A stretch of 64,000 nt of DNA. Source: Geodermatophilus arenarius. GTDB lineage: Bacteria; Actinomycetota; Actinomycetes; Mycobacteriales; Geodermatophilaceae. The notes under the pieces are model-generated. The model ran no database searches. It was not told the origin of the DNA and was given only the letters and a program-made list of their open reading frames with translations. Position numbers and translations under genes: made by a program. This document shows, in pieces, positions 40,638-48,814 of the stretch (within the stretch, counting starts at the first letter, position 1; each line of letters starts with the position of its first letter). Location: positions 1 to 64,000 of the forward strand of contig NZ_JBHSGR010000022.1 in the NCBI RefSeq assembly GCF_042654585.1, read 5' to 3'.

Positions 40638-41207
40638 TCAGACGCGGGCGAGCAGCGACCTCAGCGGCGGCGGGTACGCCGCGGGCTCCAGCCGCTCGAC
40701 GAGGGCGCGCGCGTAGCGGGCCTTGCGCCCGCTGGTGGTGCCGAGGAAGCGGCGCAGCTGCGCGTCGGCCGGGCGCCCGCGCTGCGCCGGCTGCCGCCGG
40801 AAGGTGGTCAGGGCGTGGGCCTCGCGGTGCTCGGCGACGGCCGCCTCGACCCCGGCCGTCCCCACCGCCCGGACGAGCTCGTCCTCGAGGTCGGCGACGC
40901 AGGCGGAGAACCCGGCCGTCGCCGGGTCGGGCACCCCGAGCGCCCGGCGGACGACGTCCCGCTCGGCGAGGTCGTAGAGGCCGGCCACGCGGACGCCGGG
41001 ACCGATCGCGGCCAGGTGGCGGCGGACGGCGTGCGCACCGCCCATCGCGACCACGTCCACGCCCTCGGCGGCCAGGTCCCGGCCCAGGCCCCGCGCGGCC
41101 GCCAGCACGGCCTCGCGGTCGCTGACCCCCTCGACGAGCACCACCGCGCGGAGGACGGGCGGGAGCGGCACGGGCGGACGGTCCCACGCGGGGAGCGGGG
41201 AGGCCAC
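40638..41207 (-). CDS. Stand-alone TOPRIM-domain protein (OLD-like)
   Basis: A 189-residue protein with a TOPRIM fold: LRAVVLVEGVSDREAVLAAARGLG carries the N-terminal E-G-x-S-D motif, V-V-A-M-G-G the second strand, and R-V-A-G-L-Y-D-L the Asp region. OLD-family nucleases have this TOPRIM at the end of a large ATPase; here the ATPase part is absent. The C-terminal RRFLGTTSGRKARYARALVE is conserved-looking. The ATG at 41207 was chosen. It lies between the desulfurase gene and a tRNA-Gly gene. A nuclease or primase-like role is possible but unproven. Confidence 0.72.
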   Translation of the reverse strand: MASPLPAWDRPPVPLPPVLRAVVLVEGVSDREAVLAAARGLGRDLAAEGVDVVAMGGAHAVRRHLAAIGPGVRVAGLYDLAERDVVRRALGVPDPATAGFSACVADLEDELVRAVGTAGVEAAVAEHREAHALTTFRRQPAQRGRPADAQLRRFLGTTSGRKARYARALVERLEPAAYPPPLRSLLARV

Positions 41208-41232
41208 CGGGTTGCCGGGTGGAGCGGAGGAG

Positions 41233-41303
41233 AGCGGGTGACGGGAATCGAACCCGCACTGTCAGCTTGGGAAGCTGATGTTCTGCCATTGAACTACACC
41301 CGC
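41233..41303 (-). tRNA. tRNA-Gly(CCC)
   Basis: Read on the minus strand, the 71 bases fold into a complete cloverleaf: acceptor GCGGGTG paired with CACCCGC, D arm with GTTCAATGGCAGAAC, anticodon stem TCAGC/GCTGA with loop TTCCCAA giving anticodon CCC, and T arm CGGGTTCGATTCCCG. CCA is not encoded. The discriminator base is U. A single tRNA gene between TOPRIM and hybrid-kinase genes; no integrase or att-site duplication is visible beside it. Confidence 0.95.
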
Positions 41304-41364
41304 GACGGCCTGACGGCCGGACGCCAGCGTAGCAAGGGCGGCGGCATCGGTCGGCAGGCCGGGG

Positions 41365-44145
41365 TCAGCCGGCGGGCCGGGGGCTGCGGATGGTCACCGT
41401 GGTCCCCTCCGGCCCCGGAACCGCGGTGACGTCGGCGAACGCGCTCATGAGCATCGAGCCGCGGCCGCGGTCCATGCTCGACGTCCGCTCCTTCCACTGC
41501 CCGTGGTCGCGCACCGCGATCTCCACCGCGCCGCCGTCGACGGCCACCCGGACGTCCACGTACGGCTCGCGCGGGTCCTGCGCGTGCTCCACCGCGTTGG
41601 TGGCGGCCTCGCAGGCGGCCAGCACGAGGTCGTGGACGCGGTCCTCGTCCAGGCCGGCGTCGGTGAGCAGCGCCCGCAGCCGGCGGCGCAGCGGCGGGAT
41701 CGCCGCCGCGCTCGAGGGGAACCGCCAGGTCGTCGTCGTCGCACCCGGGAGGTGCGCCGGGGTCGGCGCCGCGGGGGCGGCCGGGACGGCGTCGGCGGCG
41801 CGGGGACGCGGCGGCGCGGGAGCGGGGACGGCCGGGGCGGACGGCGACGGGGCGGCCGGGGGCGCCGGCTCCCGCCGGCCCCGGGAGCGCTCGAGGACCG
41901 CGCGCAGCCGGCCGAGCAGCTCCGCGGACTCGAACGGCTTGGGCAGGTAGTCGTCGACGCCGGCGTCGAAGCCCTCGACCGCGGCCTCCTGCCCGGCCCG
42001 CGCGGTGAGCATGACCACCGGGACGGCGCGCGTCGCGGGGTCGGCCCGCAGCGCGCGCAGCAGCCCGAACCCGTCCAGGCCCGGCATCATCACGTCGCTC
42101 AGGACGACGTCGGGACGCACCCGCGCGACGTCGCGCAGGGCCGCCTCGCCGTCGGCCGCCGTCCGCACCGTCCACGACGGCGACAGCAGCCGGGCGAGGT
42201 AGGCGCGCATGTCGGCGTTGTCGTCGACGACGAGCACGGTGCCCAGCGGGTCGGGCGACGGGGCGGGCCGGCGCAGGTCGTCGTCCCACGGGGTGAGCGC
42301 GGCCGCGCGGACCGCGGCTGCCGACGCGGGCGGCGGGGTGTCGGTGTCCGGCTCGCCGAAGGGCAGCCGCACGGTGAAGGTGCTCCCGGCGCCGGGCTCG
42401 CTCTCCACCTCCACGGTGCCGCCGTGCAGCGCGACCAGCTCCCGGACCATCGCCAGGCCCAGGCCGGTGCCCTCCCGGCTGCGCGCGGGGGAGCCGGTCA
42501 CCCGGTGGAACCGCTCGAACAGCGCCGGCAGCTCGGCGGCGGGGATGCCCACGCCGGTGTCGGCCACCCGCAGGACCACCTCGTCGCCCTCGGCGCGCAG
42601 GGAGACGGTGATGCCGCCGACGAAGGTGTACTTGACCGCGTTGGCGACCAGGTTGAGGACGACCTTCTCCCACATCCGCGGGTCCACCGCGGCGGGGCGG
42701 GGCAGCGGCGGGCAGTCGACGTCGAGGGTCAGGCCGGCCCGCTCGGCCGCGGCGCGCAGCACGCCGGCCAGCTCGCCGGTGCAGGCGGCGAGGTCCGTGG
42801 CCACCCGCACCGCGGCCGTGCGCCCGGCCTCGATGCTCACGAACTCCAGCAGGTCGTCGACCAGGCGCTTGAGCCGCTGGCCGTTGCGCAGGGCGAGGGT
42901 GAGCCGCTCGCGCACCGGCTCCGGCAGCTCCCCGCCCGAGTCGGCGAGCGCGTCGGCGATCGGGGCCAGCAGCAGGGTCAGCGGCGTGCGCAGCTCGTGG
43001 CTGACGTCGGAGAAGAACGTCGTCTTGGCCCGGTCCAGCTCGGCCAGCGCCTCCGCCCGGGCGCGCTCGGCGGCGTAGGCGCGCGCGTCGGTGACCGCGC
43101 CGGCGACCTGCGCGGCCAGCAGCTGGTGGAAGGTGCGGTACTCCTCGTCCAGCGCCCGGTTGGGGCTGACGCCGACCAGCAGGGCGCCCACCGTCTCGCG
43201 CCCCGCTCCGCCCGACAGCGGCAGCGCGACCGCCCGCTCCACCTCGTCACCGAACGGCCCGCCGGGCACGTGCAGGCCGGCGACGTCGACCGCGCCGAGC
43301 TCGGCCGCCGCGCCCACCGCCGCCGGCAGCGCCGCGGCGCCGACGCCCGCGGTGGCCACCCGGTGCAGCCGGCCCTCGCCGTCGCCCAGGTAGACCGCGG
43401 CGAACGGGACGTCGAGCGGGTCGGCCCCCAGCGCCCCGCACACCCGGACGGCCAGGTCGCGCTCGTCCTCGCGCCGGCCGGCCGCGGTGGCCACCTCGTG
43501 CAGCAGCCGCTGCCGCCGCTCGGCCACCACCTGGCGGGTCACCTCGGTGCACACCGCGTGCATCCCGGCCACCTCGCCGTCGTCCCCGAAGGCGGGGGCG
43601 TGCGAGACGGTGAAGTAGGTCTCCTCGCGGTAGCCGGCGCGCTCGAGCAGCAGCAGGAGCTGCGGGATCCACGAGGCCTCGCGGGTGGCCATCGCCCGCT
43701 CGACCGGCTCCTGCAGCGCGGCCCAGCCCTCGGCGAGGGTGATCCGCAGGTCGTCGCCGATGGCGCCGGGGTGCTTCGCGCCGATCAGCGTGGCGTAGGC
43801 GTCGTTGTAGAACTGCGTGTACTCCGGGCCCCAGGTCAGGATCATGGGGAACCGCGAGGCCAGCACGGTGCGGACGGCGTAGCGCAGGCTCGCCGGCCAG
43901 CTCTCCACCGGCCCGACCGGCGTCGTCGCCCAGTCGAAGGCGGCCATCAGCCGGCCGTTCTCGCTGCCGCCGGCGAAGACGTCCTCGGTCCCGGGGCCCG
44001 CCGCGACGCCGCGGACCCCGCCGGACGCGACGGGATCCGGCGCCACGCACACCTCCCGGCACAGCCGTGCGGACGCGGGCGGGACCGCCGCCGGCGCGTC
44101 AGGACCTCGGGAGCCGAGCTGCTCCCCGCTGCTCGAACGGTACAT
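41365..44145 (-). CDS. Soluble hybrid histidine kinase ending in an RsbW-like ATPase
   Basis: A 926-residue multidomain protein without membrane helices. Order: PAS-like (about 60-215, WATTPVGPVESWPASLRYAV to HAVCTEVTRQV), GAF (about 220-375), HisKA (His in F-S-D-V-S-H-E-L-R-T-P-L-T-L-L), HATPase (N-box VLNLVANAVKYT, G-boxes DTGVGIP, GTGLGLAMV), receiver (Asp in VVLSDVMMPGLDG), a Pro/Ala linker, and a second ATPase of the anti-sigma RsbW/SpoIIAB type (A-C-E-A-A-T-N-A-V-E-H-A, D-H-G-Q-W). The last module suggests partner switching, possibly control of a sigma factor. Third gene of a probable operon with the PAS and chemoreceptor genes. Confidence 0.87.
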   Translation of the reverse strand: MYRSSSGEQLGSRGPDAPAAVPPASARLCREVCVAPDPVASGGVRGVAAGPGTEDVFAGGSENGRLMAAFDWATTPVGPVESWPASLRYAVRTVLASRFPMILTWGPEYTQFYNDAYATLIGAKHPGAIGDDLRITLAEGWAALQEPVERAMATREASWIPQLLLLLERAGYREETYFTVSHAPAFGDDGEVAGMHAVCTEVTRQVVAERRQRLLHEVATAAGRREDERDLAVRVCGALGADPLDVPFAAVYLGDGEGRLHRVATAGVGAAALPAAVGAAAELGAVDVAGLHVPGGPFGDEVERAVALPLSGGAGRETVGALLVGVSPNRALDEEYRTFHQLLAAQVAGAVTDARAYAAERARAEALAELDRAKTTFFSDVSHELRTPLTLLLAPIADALADSGGELPEPVRERLTLALRNGQRLKRLVDDLLEFVSIEAGRTAAVRVATDLAACTGELAGVLRAAAERAGLTLDVDCPPLPRPAAVDPRMWEKVVLNLVANAVKYTFVGGITVSLRAEGDEVVLRVADTGVGIPAAELPALFERFHRVTGSPARSREGTGLGLAMVRELVALHGGTVEVESEPGAGSTFTVRLPFGEPDTDTPPPASAAAVRAAALTPWDDDLRRPAPSPDPLGTVLVVDDNADMRAYLARLLSPSWTVRTAADGEAALRDVARVRPDVVLSDVMMPGLDGFGLLRALRADPATRAVPVVMLTARAGQEAAVEGFDAGVDDYLPKPFESAELLGRLRAVLERSRGRREPAPPAAPSPSAPAVPAPAPPRPRAADAVPAAPAAPTPAHLPGATTTTWRFPSSAAAIPPLRRRLRALLTDAGLDEDRVHDLVLAACEAATNAVEHAQDPREPYVDVRVAVDGGAVEIAVRDHGQWKERTSSMDRGRGSMLMSAFADVTAVPGPEGTTVTIRSPRPAG

Positions 44146-44178
44146 CCGTGACCCGGGACCCCACCGGCCGTGCCGGGG

Positions 44179-45129
44179 TCAGCGCCGCATCTCGGCCAGG
44201 AACCCGGTGGCCTCCGAGCGCAGCCGCTCGGCCATCTGGGACAGGCCGGTGACGTCGGTGTCCGCGGTGCCCAGCGACGCCGTGCCGTCGACGGCCGCGG
44301 CGATCCCGTCGACCAGGCCGTTCATGTCGGTGACCGTGGTGCCGACCGAGCCGATGACGGCGGTGACGTCGTCGCAGGCCGCGCGGATCGCCTCGACCTG
44401 CGCGGTCACCCGCTCGGTGGCCTGCGCGGTCTGGTCGGCGAGGTCCTTGACCTCGGAGGCGACGACGGCGAAGCCCTTGCCGGCCTCCCCGGCGCGGGCG
44501 GCCTCGATCGTGGCGTTGAGCGCCAGCAGGCGGGTCTGCGCGGCCACGGACTCGATGAGGGCGATGACCTCGCGGATCTCGGCCGAGGTGCGGGTCAGGG
44601 AGCCGAGCGTGCCGGTCGCGTTGCCCACCTCGGCCGACGCCGCCGACGCCGCGCTGGTCAGCCCGGCGGCGGACGCACTCATCTCCGTGGCCGCCGTCGC
44701 GACCTGCTCGCTCATCGCCAGCACCACCGACTCGAACGCGTCGGCCAGCCGCAGCCGCGAGGTCTGCGCCTCGGTGACCCGCCCGGCGGTCGCCCGCATG
44801 GCGTCGCGGGCGGTGTTGATGTCGGTGGCCGCGTGCCGGTAGGCGCCGTGCAGCCCGGTGCGCAGCACGCTGCGGTGGAAGCGGCCCTCGGCGGCGGCGG
44901 CCAGCGCCGCCCGGGACTCGCGCACGAAGGCGTCGCTGACGTCGAGCGCGCGGTTGACGCCGTGCCGCAGCGCGGCCAGTTCCGGCACGGCGTCCGAGCC
45001 GTCGACCGGCACGGCCCGCGCCTCCAGGTCGCCGCGCGCGGCCGCCTCGCAGGTCTCGGTCAGCCGGCGCACGAACGCGCGGTGGACCTCGAGCTCCGCG
45101 GCGTCGGAGCGGGTGCGGGAGCGTGCCAT
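44179..45129 (-). CDS. Soluble methyl-accepting chemotaxis-type signalling protein
   Basis: A 316-residue protein with the conserved receptor hairpin IREVIALIESVAAQTRLLALNATIEAARAGEAGKGFAVVASEVKDLADQTAQAT, which in ordinary receptors binds CheA/CheW. There is no signal anchor and no transmembrane segment; the N-terminal ~150 residues are helical. Its ATG at 45129 starts one base after the stop of the Aer-like PAS gene, so both are translated from one message. No CheA, CheW or flagellar gene is in the window, so the partner is unknown; the adjacent hybrid kinase is a candidate. Confidence 0.87.
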   Translation of the reverse strand: MARSRTRSDAAELEVHRAFVRRLTETCEAAARGDLEARAVPVDGSDAVPELAALRHGVNRALDVSDAFVRESRAALAAAAEGRFHRSVLRTGLHGAYRHAATDINTARDAMRATAGRVTEAQTSRLRLADAFESVVLAMSEQVATAATEMSASAAGLTSAASAASAEVGNATGTLGSLTRTSAEIREVIALIESVAAQTRLLALNATIEAARAGEAGKGFAVVASEVKDLADQTAQATERVTAQVEAIRAACDDVTAVIGSVGTTVTDMNGLVDGIAAAVDGTASLGTADTDVTGLSQMAERLRSEATGFLAEMRR

Positions 45130-45130
45130 C

Positions 45131-45706
45131 TCAGTCCTCCTCCTCGGCGATGACCGACCACACGAAGTCCGCGTAGGACGCCGCGTGCTCGCCGATCAGC
45201 CGGTCGAACAGCTCGGACGACGCCGCGACGGCCGCGCGGGCGTTCGGGTGCCGCCGCTCCTCGGCCAGGAGGCGCTCGTAGATCGGGCGGACGCGGTCGA
45301 CCGCCCGGCGGGAGGGCCGGCGGCGGTTGGAGTGGTAGCCCACGACCGACCCGTCGGCGCCGTAGGACGGCGTCACGTGCGCCAGCACCCAGTAGTGCGC
45401 GCCGTCGGCGGCCAGGTTGTCGATGTAGGCGAATAGCTCCTGCCGGGCGGCGAGGGTGTCCCACAGCAGCGTGAACACCGCGCGCGGCATGTCGGGGTGC
45501 CGGATGAGGTTGTGCGGCTGCCCGATGACCTCGTCGAGGGTGTAGGCGCCCACCCGCAGGAACACGTCGTTCGCGTACGTGATCACCCCGCGCGGGTCGG
45601 TCTTGGAGACGATGAGCTCCTCGGCCGCGAACGTCCGTTCCTCACCCGTCGGCCGCACGGCGAGGCGGCCGGCGCGCGGTGCGGTCCGGGGGCGGGTGTC
45701 CAGCAC
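45131..45706 (-). CDS. Aer-like PAS-domain protein
   Basis: A 191-residue protein with one PAS domain in the first ~140 residues: S-K-T-D-P-R-G-V-I-T-Y-A-N-D-V-F-L, then G-Q-P-H-N-L-I-R-H-P-D-M-P-R and H-Y-W-V-L-A-H-V-T-P. These match the FAD-binding PAS of aerotaxis receptor Aer. The remainder is helical with no membrane anchor. The GTG at 45706 has CAGGAGGA before it. It is followed after one base by the chemoreceptor gene, so it looks like the sensing half of a split Aer. Redox sensing through FAD is inferred. Confidence 0.82.
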   Translation of the reverse strand: MLDTRPRTAPRAGRLAVRPTGEERTFAAEELIVSKTDPRGVITYANDVFLRVGAYTLDEVIGQPHNLIRHPDMPRAVFTLLWDTLAARQELFAYIDNLAADGAHYWVLAHVTPSYGADGSVVGYHSNRRRPSRRAVDRVRPIYERLLAEERRHPNARAAVAASSELFDRLIGEHAASYADFVWSVIAEEED

Positions 45707-45847
45707 GCGGTGTCCTCCTGCGTCCGGCGGGTCGTCCCGGCAGGTATCGGCAGGAACCGTCCGGACACGACCCGAACCGGGGGGTCCGGGACCTCCGTCC
45801 CGCGGGAAGCGGAGGGGGCGCCCGGCGGCCTCCCTAGACTCCGCGCC

Positions 45848-46438
45848 ATGCTGCTGTCCGACCGCGACATCCGCGCCGCGATCGCCGAGGGGCGTCTCGG
45901 CATCGAGCCGCACGACGCGGGGCTGGTGCAGCCCTCGAGCATCGACGTCCGGCTCGACCGCTACTTCCGGGTGTTCAACAACGCCCGCTACACCCACATC
46001 GACCCCGCCCAGCAGCAGGACGACCTGACCACCCTGGTCGAGCCCGACGGCGACGAGCCGTTCGTCCTGCACCCCGGCGAGTTCGTCCTCGGCTCCACGC
46101 TCGAGGTCGTCACCATCCCCGACGACCTCGCCGCCCGGCTGGAGGGCAAGAGCTCGCTCGGGCGCCTGGGGCTGCTCACCCACTCGACGGCGGGCTTCGT
46201 CGACCCCGGCTTCTCCGGCCACATCACGCTGGAGCTGTCGAACGTGGCCAACCTGCCGATCACGCTGTGGCCGGGCATGAAGATCGGCCAGCTGTGCCTG
46301 TTCCGGCTCACCGGCCCGGCCGAGCACCCGTACGGCTCGGCGGTGTACGGCTCCCGCTACCAGGACCAGCGCGGGCCGACGCCGTCTCGCTCGTTCCGGA
46401 ACTTCACCCGCGCGGAGACCCGGCGGGCGCAGGGCTGA
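45848..46438 (+). CDS. dcd: dCTP deaminase (probably bifunctional dCTP deaminase/dUTPase)
   Basis: A trimeric enzyme of pyrimidine deoxynucleotide metabolism, 196 residues. Motifs: MLLSDRDIRAAIAEGRLGI at the start, S-S-I-D-V-R-L-D, R-L-E-G-K-S-S-L-G-R-L-G-L and the catalytic T-A-G-F-V-D-P-G-F-S-G-H-I-T-L-E-L-S-N with its Glu. Actinobacterial forms convert dCTP directly to dUMP. The ATG at 45848 gives the family start. Its 3' end overlaps that of the convergent MFS gene by 35 bases. Confidence 0.93.
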   Translation: MLLSDRDIRAAIAEGRLGIEPHDAGLVQPSSIDVRLDRYFRVFNNARYTHIDPAQQQDDLTTLVEPDGDEPFVLHPGEFVLGSTLEVVTIPDDLAARLEGKSSLGRLGLLTHSTAGFVDPGFSGHITLELSNVANLPITLWPGMKIGQLCLFRLTGPAEHPYGSAVYGSRYQDQRGPTPSRSFRNFTRAETRRAQG

Positions 46439-47684
46439 CCGCCGCCGCCGGCGACCAGCCGGGCACCTCGTCGTCGACGAACCGGTCCCGGGTGACCAGC
46501 CACCCGGTGACCGTGAGCCCGACGGTGGCGACGGCGACGAGCACGAACATGCCGGTGTAGCCGCCGGTCGCGCCGCGCAGCACGCCGACCAGCAGCGGCC
46601 CGGCGCCGGCGAGGACGTACCCCCAGCCCTGCGTGACCGTGGACAGCGCGGCCGTCGTCTCCGGCGTCCGGGCGCGCAGCCCGATCAGCGCCAGCACCAT
46701 GCTGAAGGTGCCCATGCCGACGGCGAGCACGCTCATCCACAGCCACGGCAGCGTGCGCGGGGCCAGCCACAGGCCGCTCCAGCCGACGACGTAGCAGGCC
46801 ATGAAGCCCAGCAGCAGCGGCCGCTGCCACCGCTGGCGGACGGTGAGCGACGGGGTGACCGCGTTGACCGGGATGACGACGACCGAGTTGATCCCGAGCA
46901 GCAGCCCGGCGGTGGCCGCGCTCAGGCCGGAGTCGCGCAGGTACTGCGCCGACCAGCCCATGACGACGTAGGCCTGCGTCGCCTGCAGGCCGAAGAACGC
47001 CGCCAGGGTGAGCGCCAGCGGGCTGCGCGCCAGCGGCGCCATCCGCACCGCGCGGTGGGTGCCCCGGCTCGCACCGGGGGGGCGCGGGGCGAGGAACCAC
47101 GGCACCGCGGCGACCAGCGCGAGCAGCGCCCACACGCCGATGGCCCACCGCCAGCCGCCCGGGCCGACGGCGGCGGCGATCGGCGCGGTGGAGATTGCCG
47201 CGACGGCCCCGCCGATGGCCATGGACGCGCTGTAGGCGCCCACCAGCAGGCCGGTGCGCGCGGGGAACCAGCGCTTCACCAGGCCGGGCAGCAGCACGTT
47301 GCCCAGCGCGCCGCCGACCATCGCCAGCACCGTGCCGGCGACGAACAGCGGGAACGAGTCGACGACTGCCCGCAGCACCAGCCCGGCGGCCATGGTGAGC
47401 AGCGCGCCGGCCAGCACGTGCGCGTCCCGGAACCGGGCGGCCAGCGGCGGCCCGGCGAAGCCGATGGCGGCGAAGCACAGCACCGGCAGCGTCGTCACCA
47501 CGCCGGCCGCGGCGCTGGAGACGCCCAGGCCGCGCTCGAGCTCCTCGAGCACCGGGCCGACGGTGCTCACCGCCGTCCGCAGGTTCGCGGCGGTCAGCAC
47601 GATGGCGACCGCGACGAGCGCGAGTCCGCGCCGTCGCTCGCCGGCCGTCGGGATCGGGGGAGCGTCGTCGGCCGTGCGGGTCAC
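46404..47684 (-). CDS. MFS permease, CynX/NimT type
   Basis: A twelve-helix permease of 426 residues in the CynX/NimT branch: the first helix reads LALVAVAIVLTAANLRTAVSTVGPV, typical of this group, followed by L-P-V-L-C-F-A. Substrates of the group include cyanate and nitroimidazoles, but most members are unassigned. The GTG at 47684 was chosen since the sequence before it is disordered; an upstream start at 47738 is possible. The C-terminus overlaps dcd on the opposite strand by 35 bases. Confidence 0.82.
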   Translation of the reverse strand: MTRTADDAPPIPTAGERRRGLALVAVAIVLTAANLRTAVSTVGPVLEELERGLGVSSAAAGVVTTLPVLCFAAIGFAGPPLAARFRDAHVLAGALLTMAAGLVLRAVVDSFPLFVAGTVLAMVGGALGNVLLPGLVKRWFPARTGLLVGAYSASMAIGGAVAAISTAPIAAAVGPGGWRWAIGVWALLALVAAVPWFLAPRPPGASRGTHRAVRMAPLARSPLALTLAAFFGLQATQAYVVMGWSAQYLRDSGLSAATAGLLLGINSVVVIPVNAVTPSLTVRQRWQRPLLLGFMACYVVGWSGLWLAPRTLPWLWMSVLAVGMGTFSMVLALIGLRARTPETTAALSTVTQGWGYVLAGAGPLLVGVLRGATGGYTGMFVLVAVATVGLTVTGWLVTRDRFVDDEVPGWSPAAAVSPAPAGSPRG

Positions 47685-47742
47685 CCGTCGATGGTCCCCC
47701 GCACGTCCGGCCCGCCCGGAGGCGGGTGCACGGGCCAACCGT

Positions 47743-48714
47743 CTAGGTGCGCAGTCCCGTGCGTGGCGTGGCCTCGAAGCGGGGCAGCACCTGGGGGACC
47801 CGCCGCCACAGCACCCGCTGCAGGAGCAGCGTGACCACGGCGGCCAGCAGGATGCCGGCGAGGTTGATCCCCAGCTGCAGGGCCGCGCGCCAGAACTCGG
47901 CGCCGCCGCCCAGGGCCAGCGACACGGCCATGTCCGCGGCGGCGGGCACCGTCGTCACGGAGATGAAGACGCCGACCAGCGCCCCGCTCTTCGCCGACGT
48001 CAGCGACAGCACGCCGGCGATGCCGGCCAGCACCGCCACCACCACCGACCAGTGGTCCGGCGCGGTGATGAACCCGGTCTGCGGGCGGTCCGTGGTGAGC
48101 ACCCCGGGGTCGACCCAGCCCAGCCCGCGGGCGGCGAGCGCGGCCAGCGCGGTGACCGCGATCGCCAGGACGAAGCCGGCGAGCAGCGCGCGGGCCGCCG
48201 CCCGCGCGACCCCGCGCCGCCGGTGCACGAGCGCGACGGCGAGCCCCGCCAGCGGGGCGAACTCCGGGCCGAGCACCATCGCGCCGATGACCAGGACCGC
48301 CGAGTCGTTGACGATCGCGATGCCGGCCAGCAGCGTCGCGATGGTCAGGAACGACAGGTAGGAGACCGACAGCGACGAGTCCGCGGCCGTCGTCCGCACC
48401 ACCTGCTCCCAGACGACGGCGTCCGAGCCGTCGCCCGGCGCGGCCTCCTCCGCCCGCTCGGCGACGGCGGAGACGGCCGTGTCCACGGCCTCGATCGCGA
48501 TGCCGCCGTCGCGGTCGACGTGCAGCTCGCGCAGCGCCCCGACGAGGGCGTCGGCGGACTCGCGGGCGACGTCGGCGAGGAGCAGGTCGCCGGGCGGCTC
48601 GACCGAGGCGCCGGGCAGCACGGCGAGGTGGGCGGTCCCGGGGCAGCGGGTGAACAGGTCGCGGACGGCGTCGGTCCGGTCGGGCGGGACGGTCACCCGC
48701 AGCTGCAGCAGCAC
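47743..48714 (-). CDS. DUF389 membrane protein
   Basis: A 323-residue protein. An N-terminal soluble ~100-residue part (V-T-V-P-P-D-R-T-D-A-V-R-D-L-F) precedes about six membrane helices, with the DUF389 block S-Y-L-S-F-L-T-I-A-T-L-L-A-G-I-A-I-V and I-G-A-M-V-L-G-P-E-F-A-P-L. The function of the family is unknown; it is widespread in actinobacteria and cyanobacteria. The ATG at 48714 is the only good start. It is downstream of the EtfD-like gene but separated by a hairpin. Confidence 0.85.
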   Translation of the reverse strand: MLLQLRVTVPPDRTDAVRDLFTRCPGTAHLAVLPGASVEPPGDLLLADVARESADALVGALRELHVDRDGGIAIEAVDTAVSAVAERAEEAAPGDGSDAVVWEQVVRTTAADSSLSVSYLSFLTIATLLAGIAIVNDSAVLVIGAMVLGPEFAPLAGLAVALVHRRRGVARAAARALLAGFVLAIAVTALAALAARGLGWVDPGVLTTDRPQTGFITAPDHWSVVVAVLAGIAGVLSLTSAKSGALVGVFISVTTVPAAADMAVSLALGGGAEFWRAALQLGINLAGILLAAVVTLLLQRVLWRRVPQVLPRFEATPRTGLRT

Positions 48715-48752
48715 GCGCGGTGTTCTACCGGAGGACCGGCCCCCGAGACGGC

Positions 48753-48791
48753 GGACGCCGCCGGCGAGGAGCTGCCTTGCCGACGGCGTCC
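48753..48791 (-). terminator. Hairpin after the EtfD-like gene
   Basis: GGACGCCG (48753-48760) pairs with CGGCGTCC (48784-48791), with a further GGC/GCC pair inside, 24 bases beyond the EtfD-like stop on the minus strand. No T-run. The role is inferred. Confidence 0.45.
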
Positions 48792-48814
48792 GTCAGGGTG
48801 GTGCGGGTCCTCGC

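Noticed and set aside
41233..41303. Integration site at the tRNA-Gly gene
   Set aside because: No integrase gene and no duplicated tRNA 3' end were found nearby.
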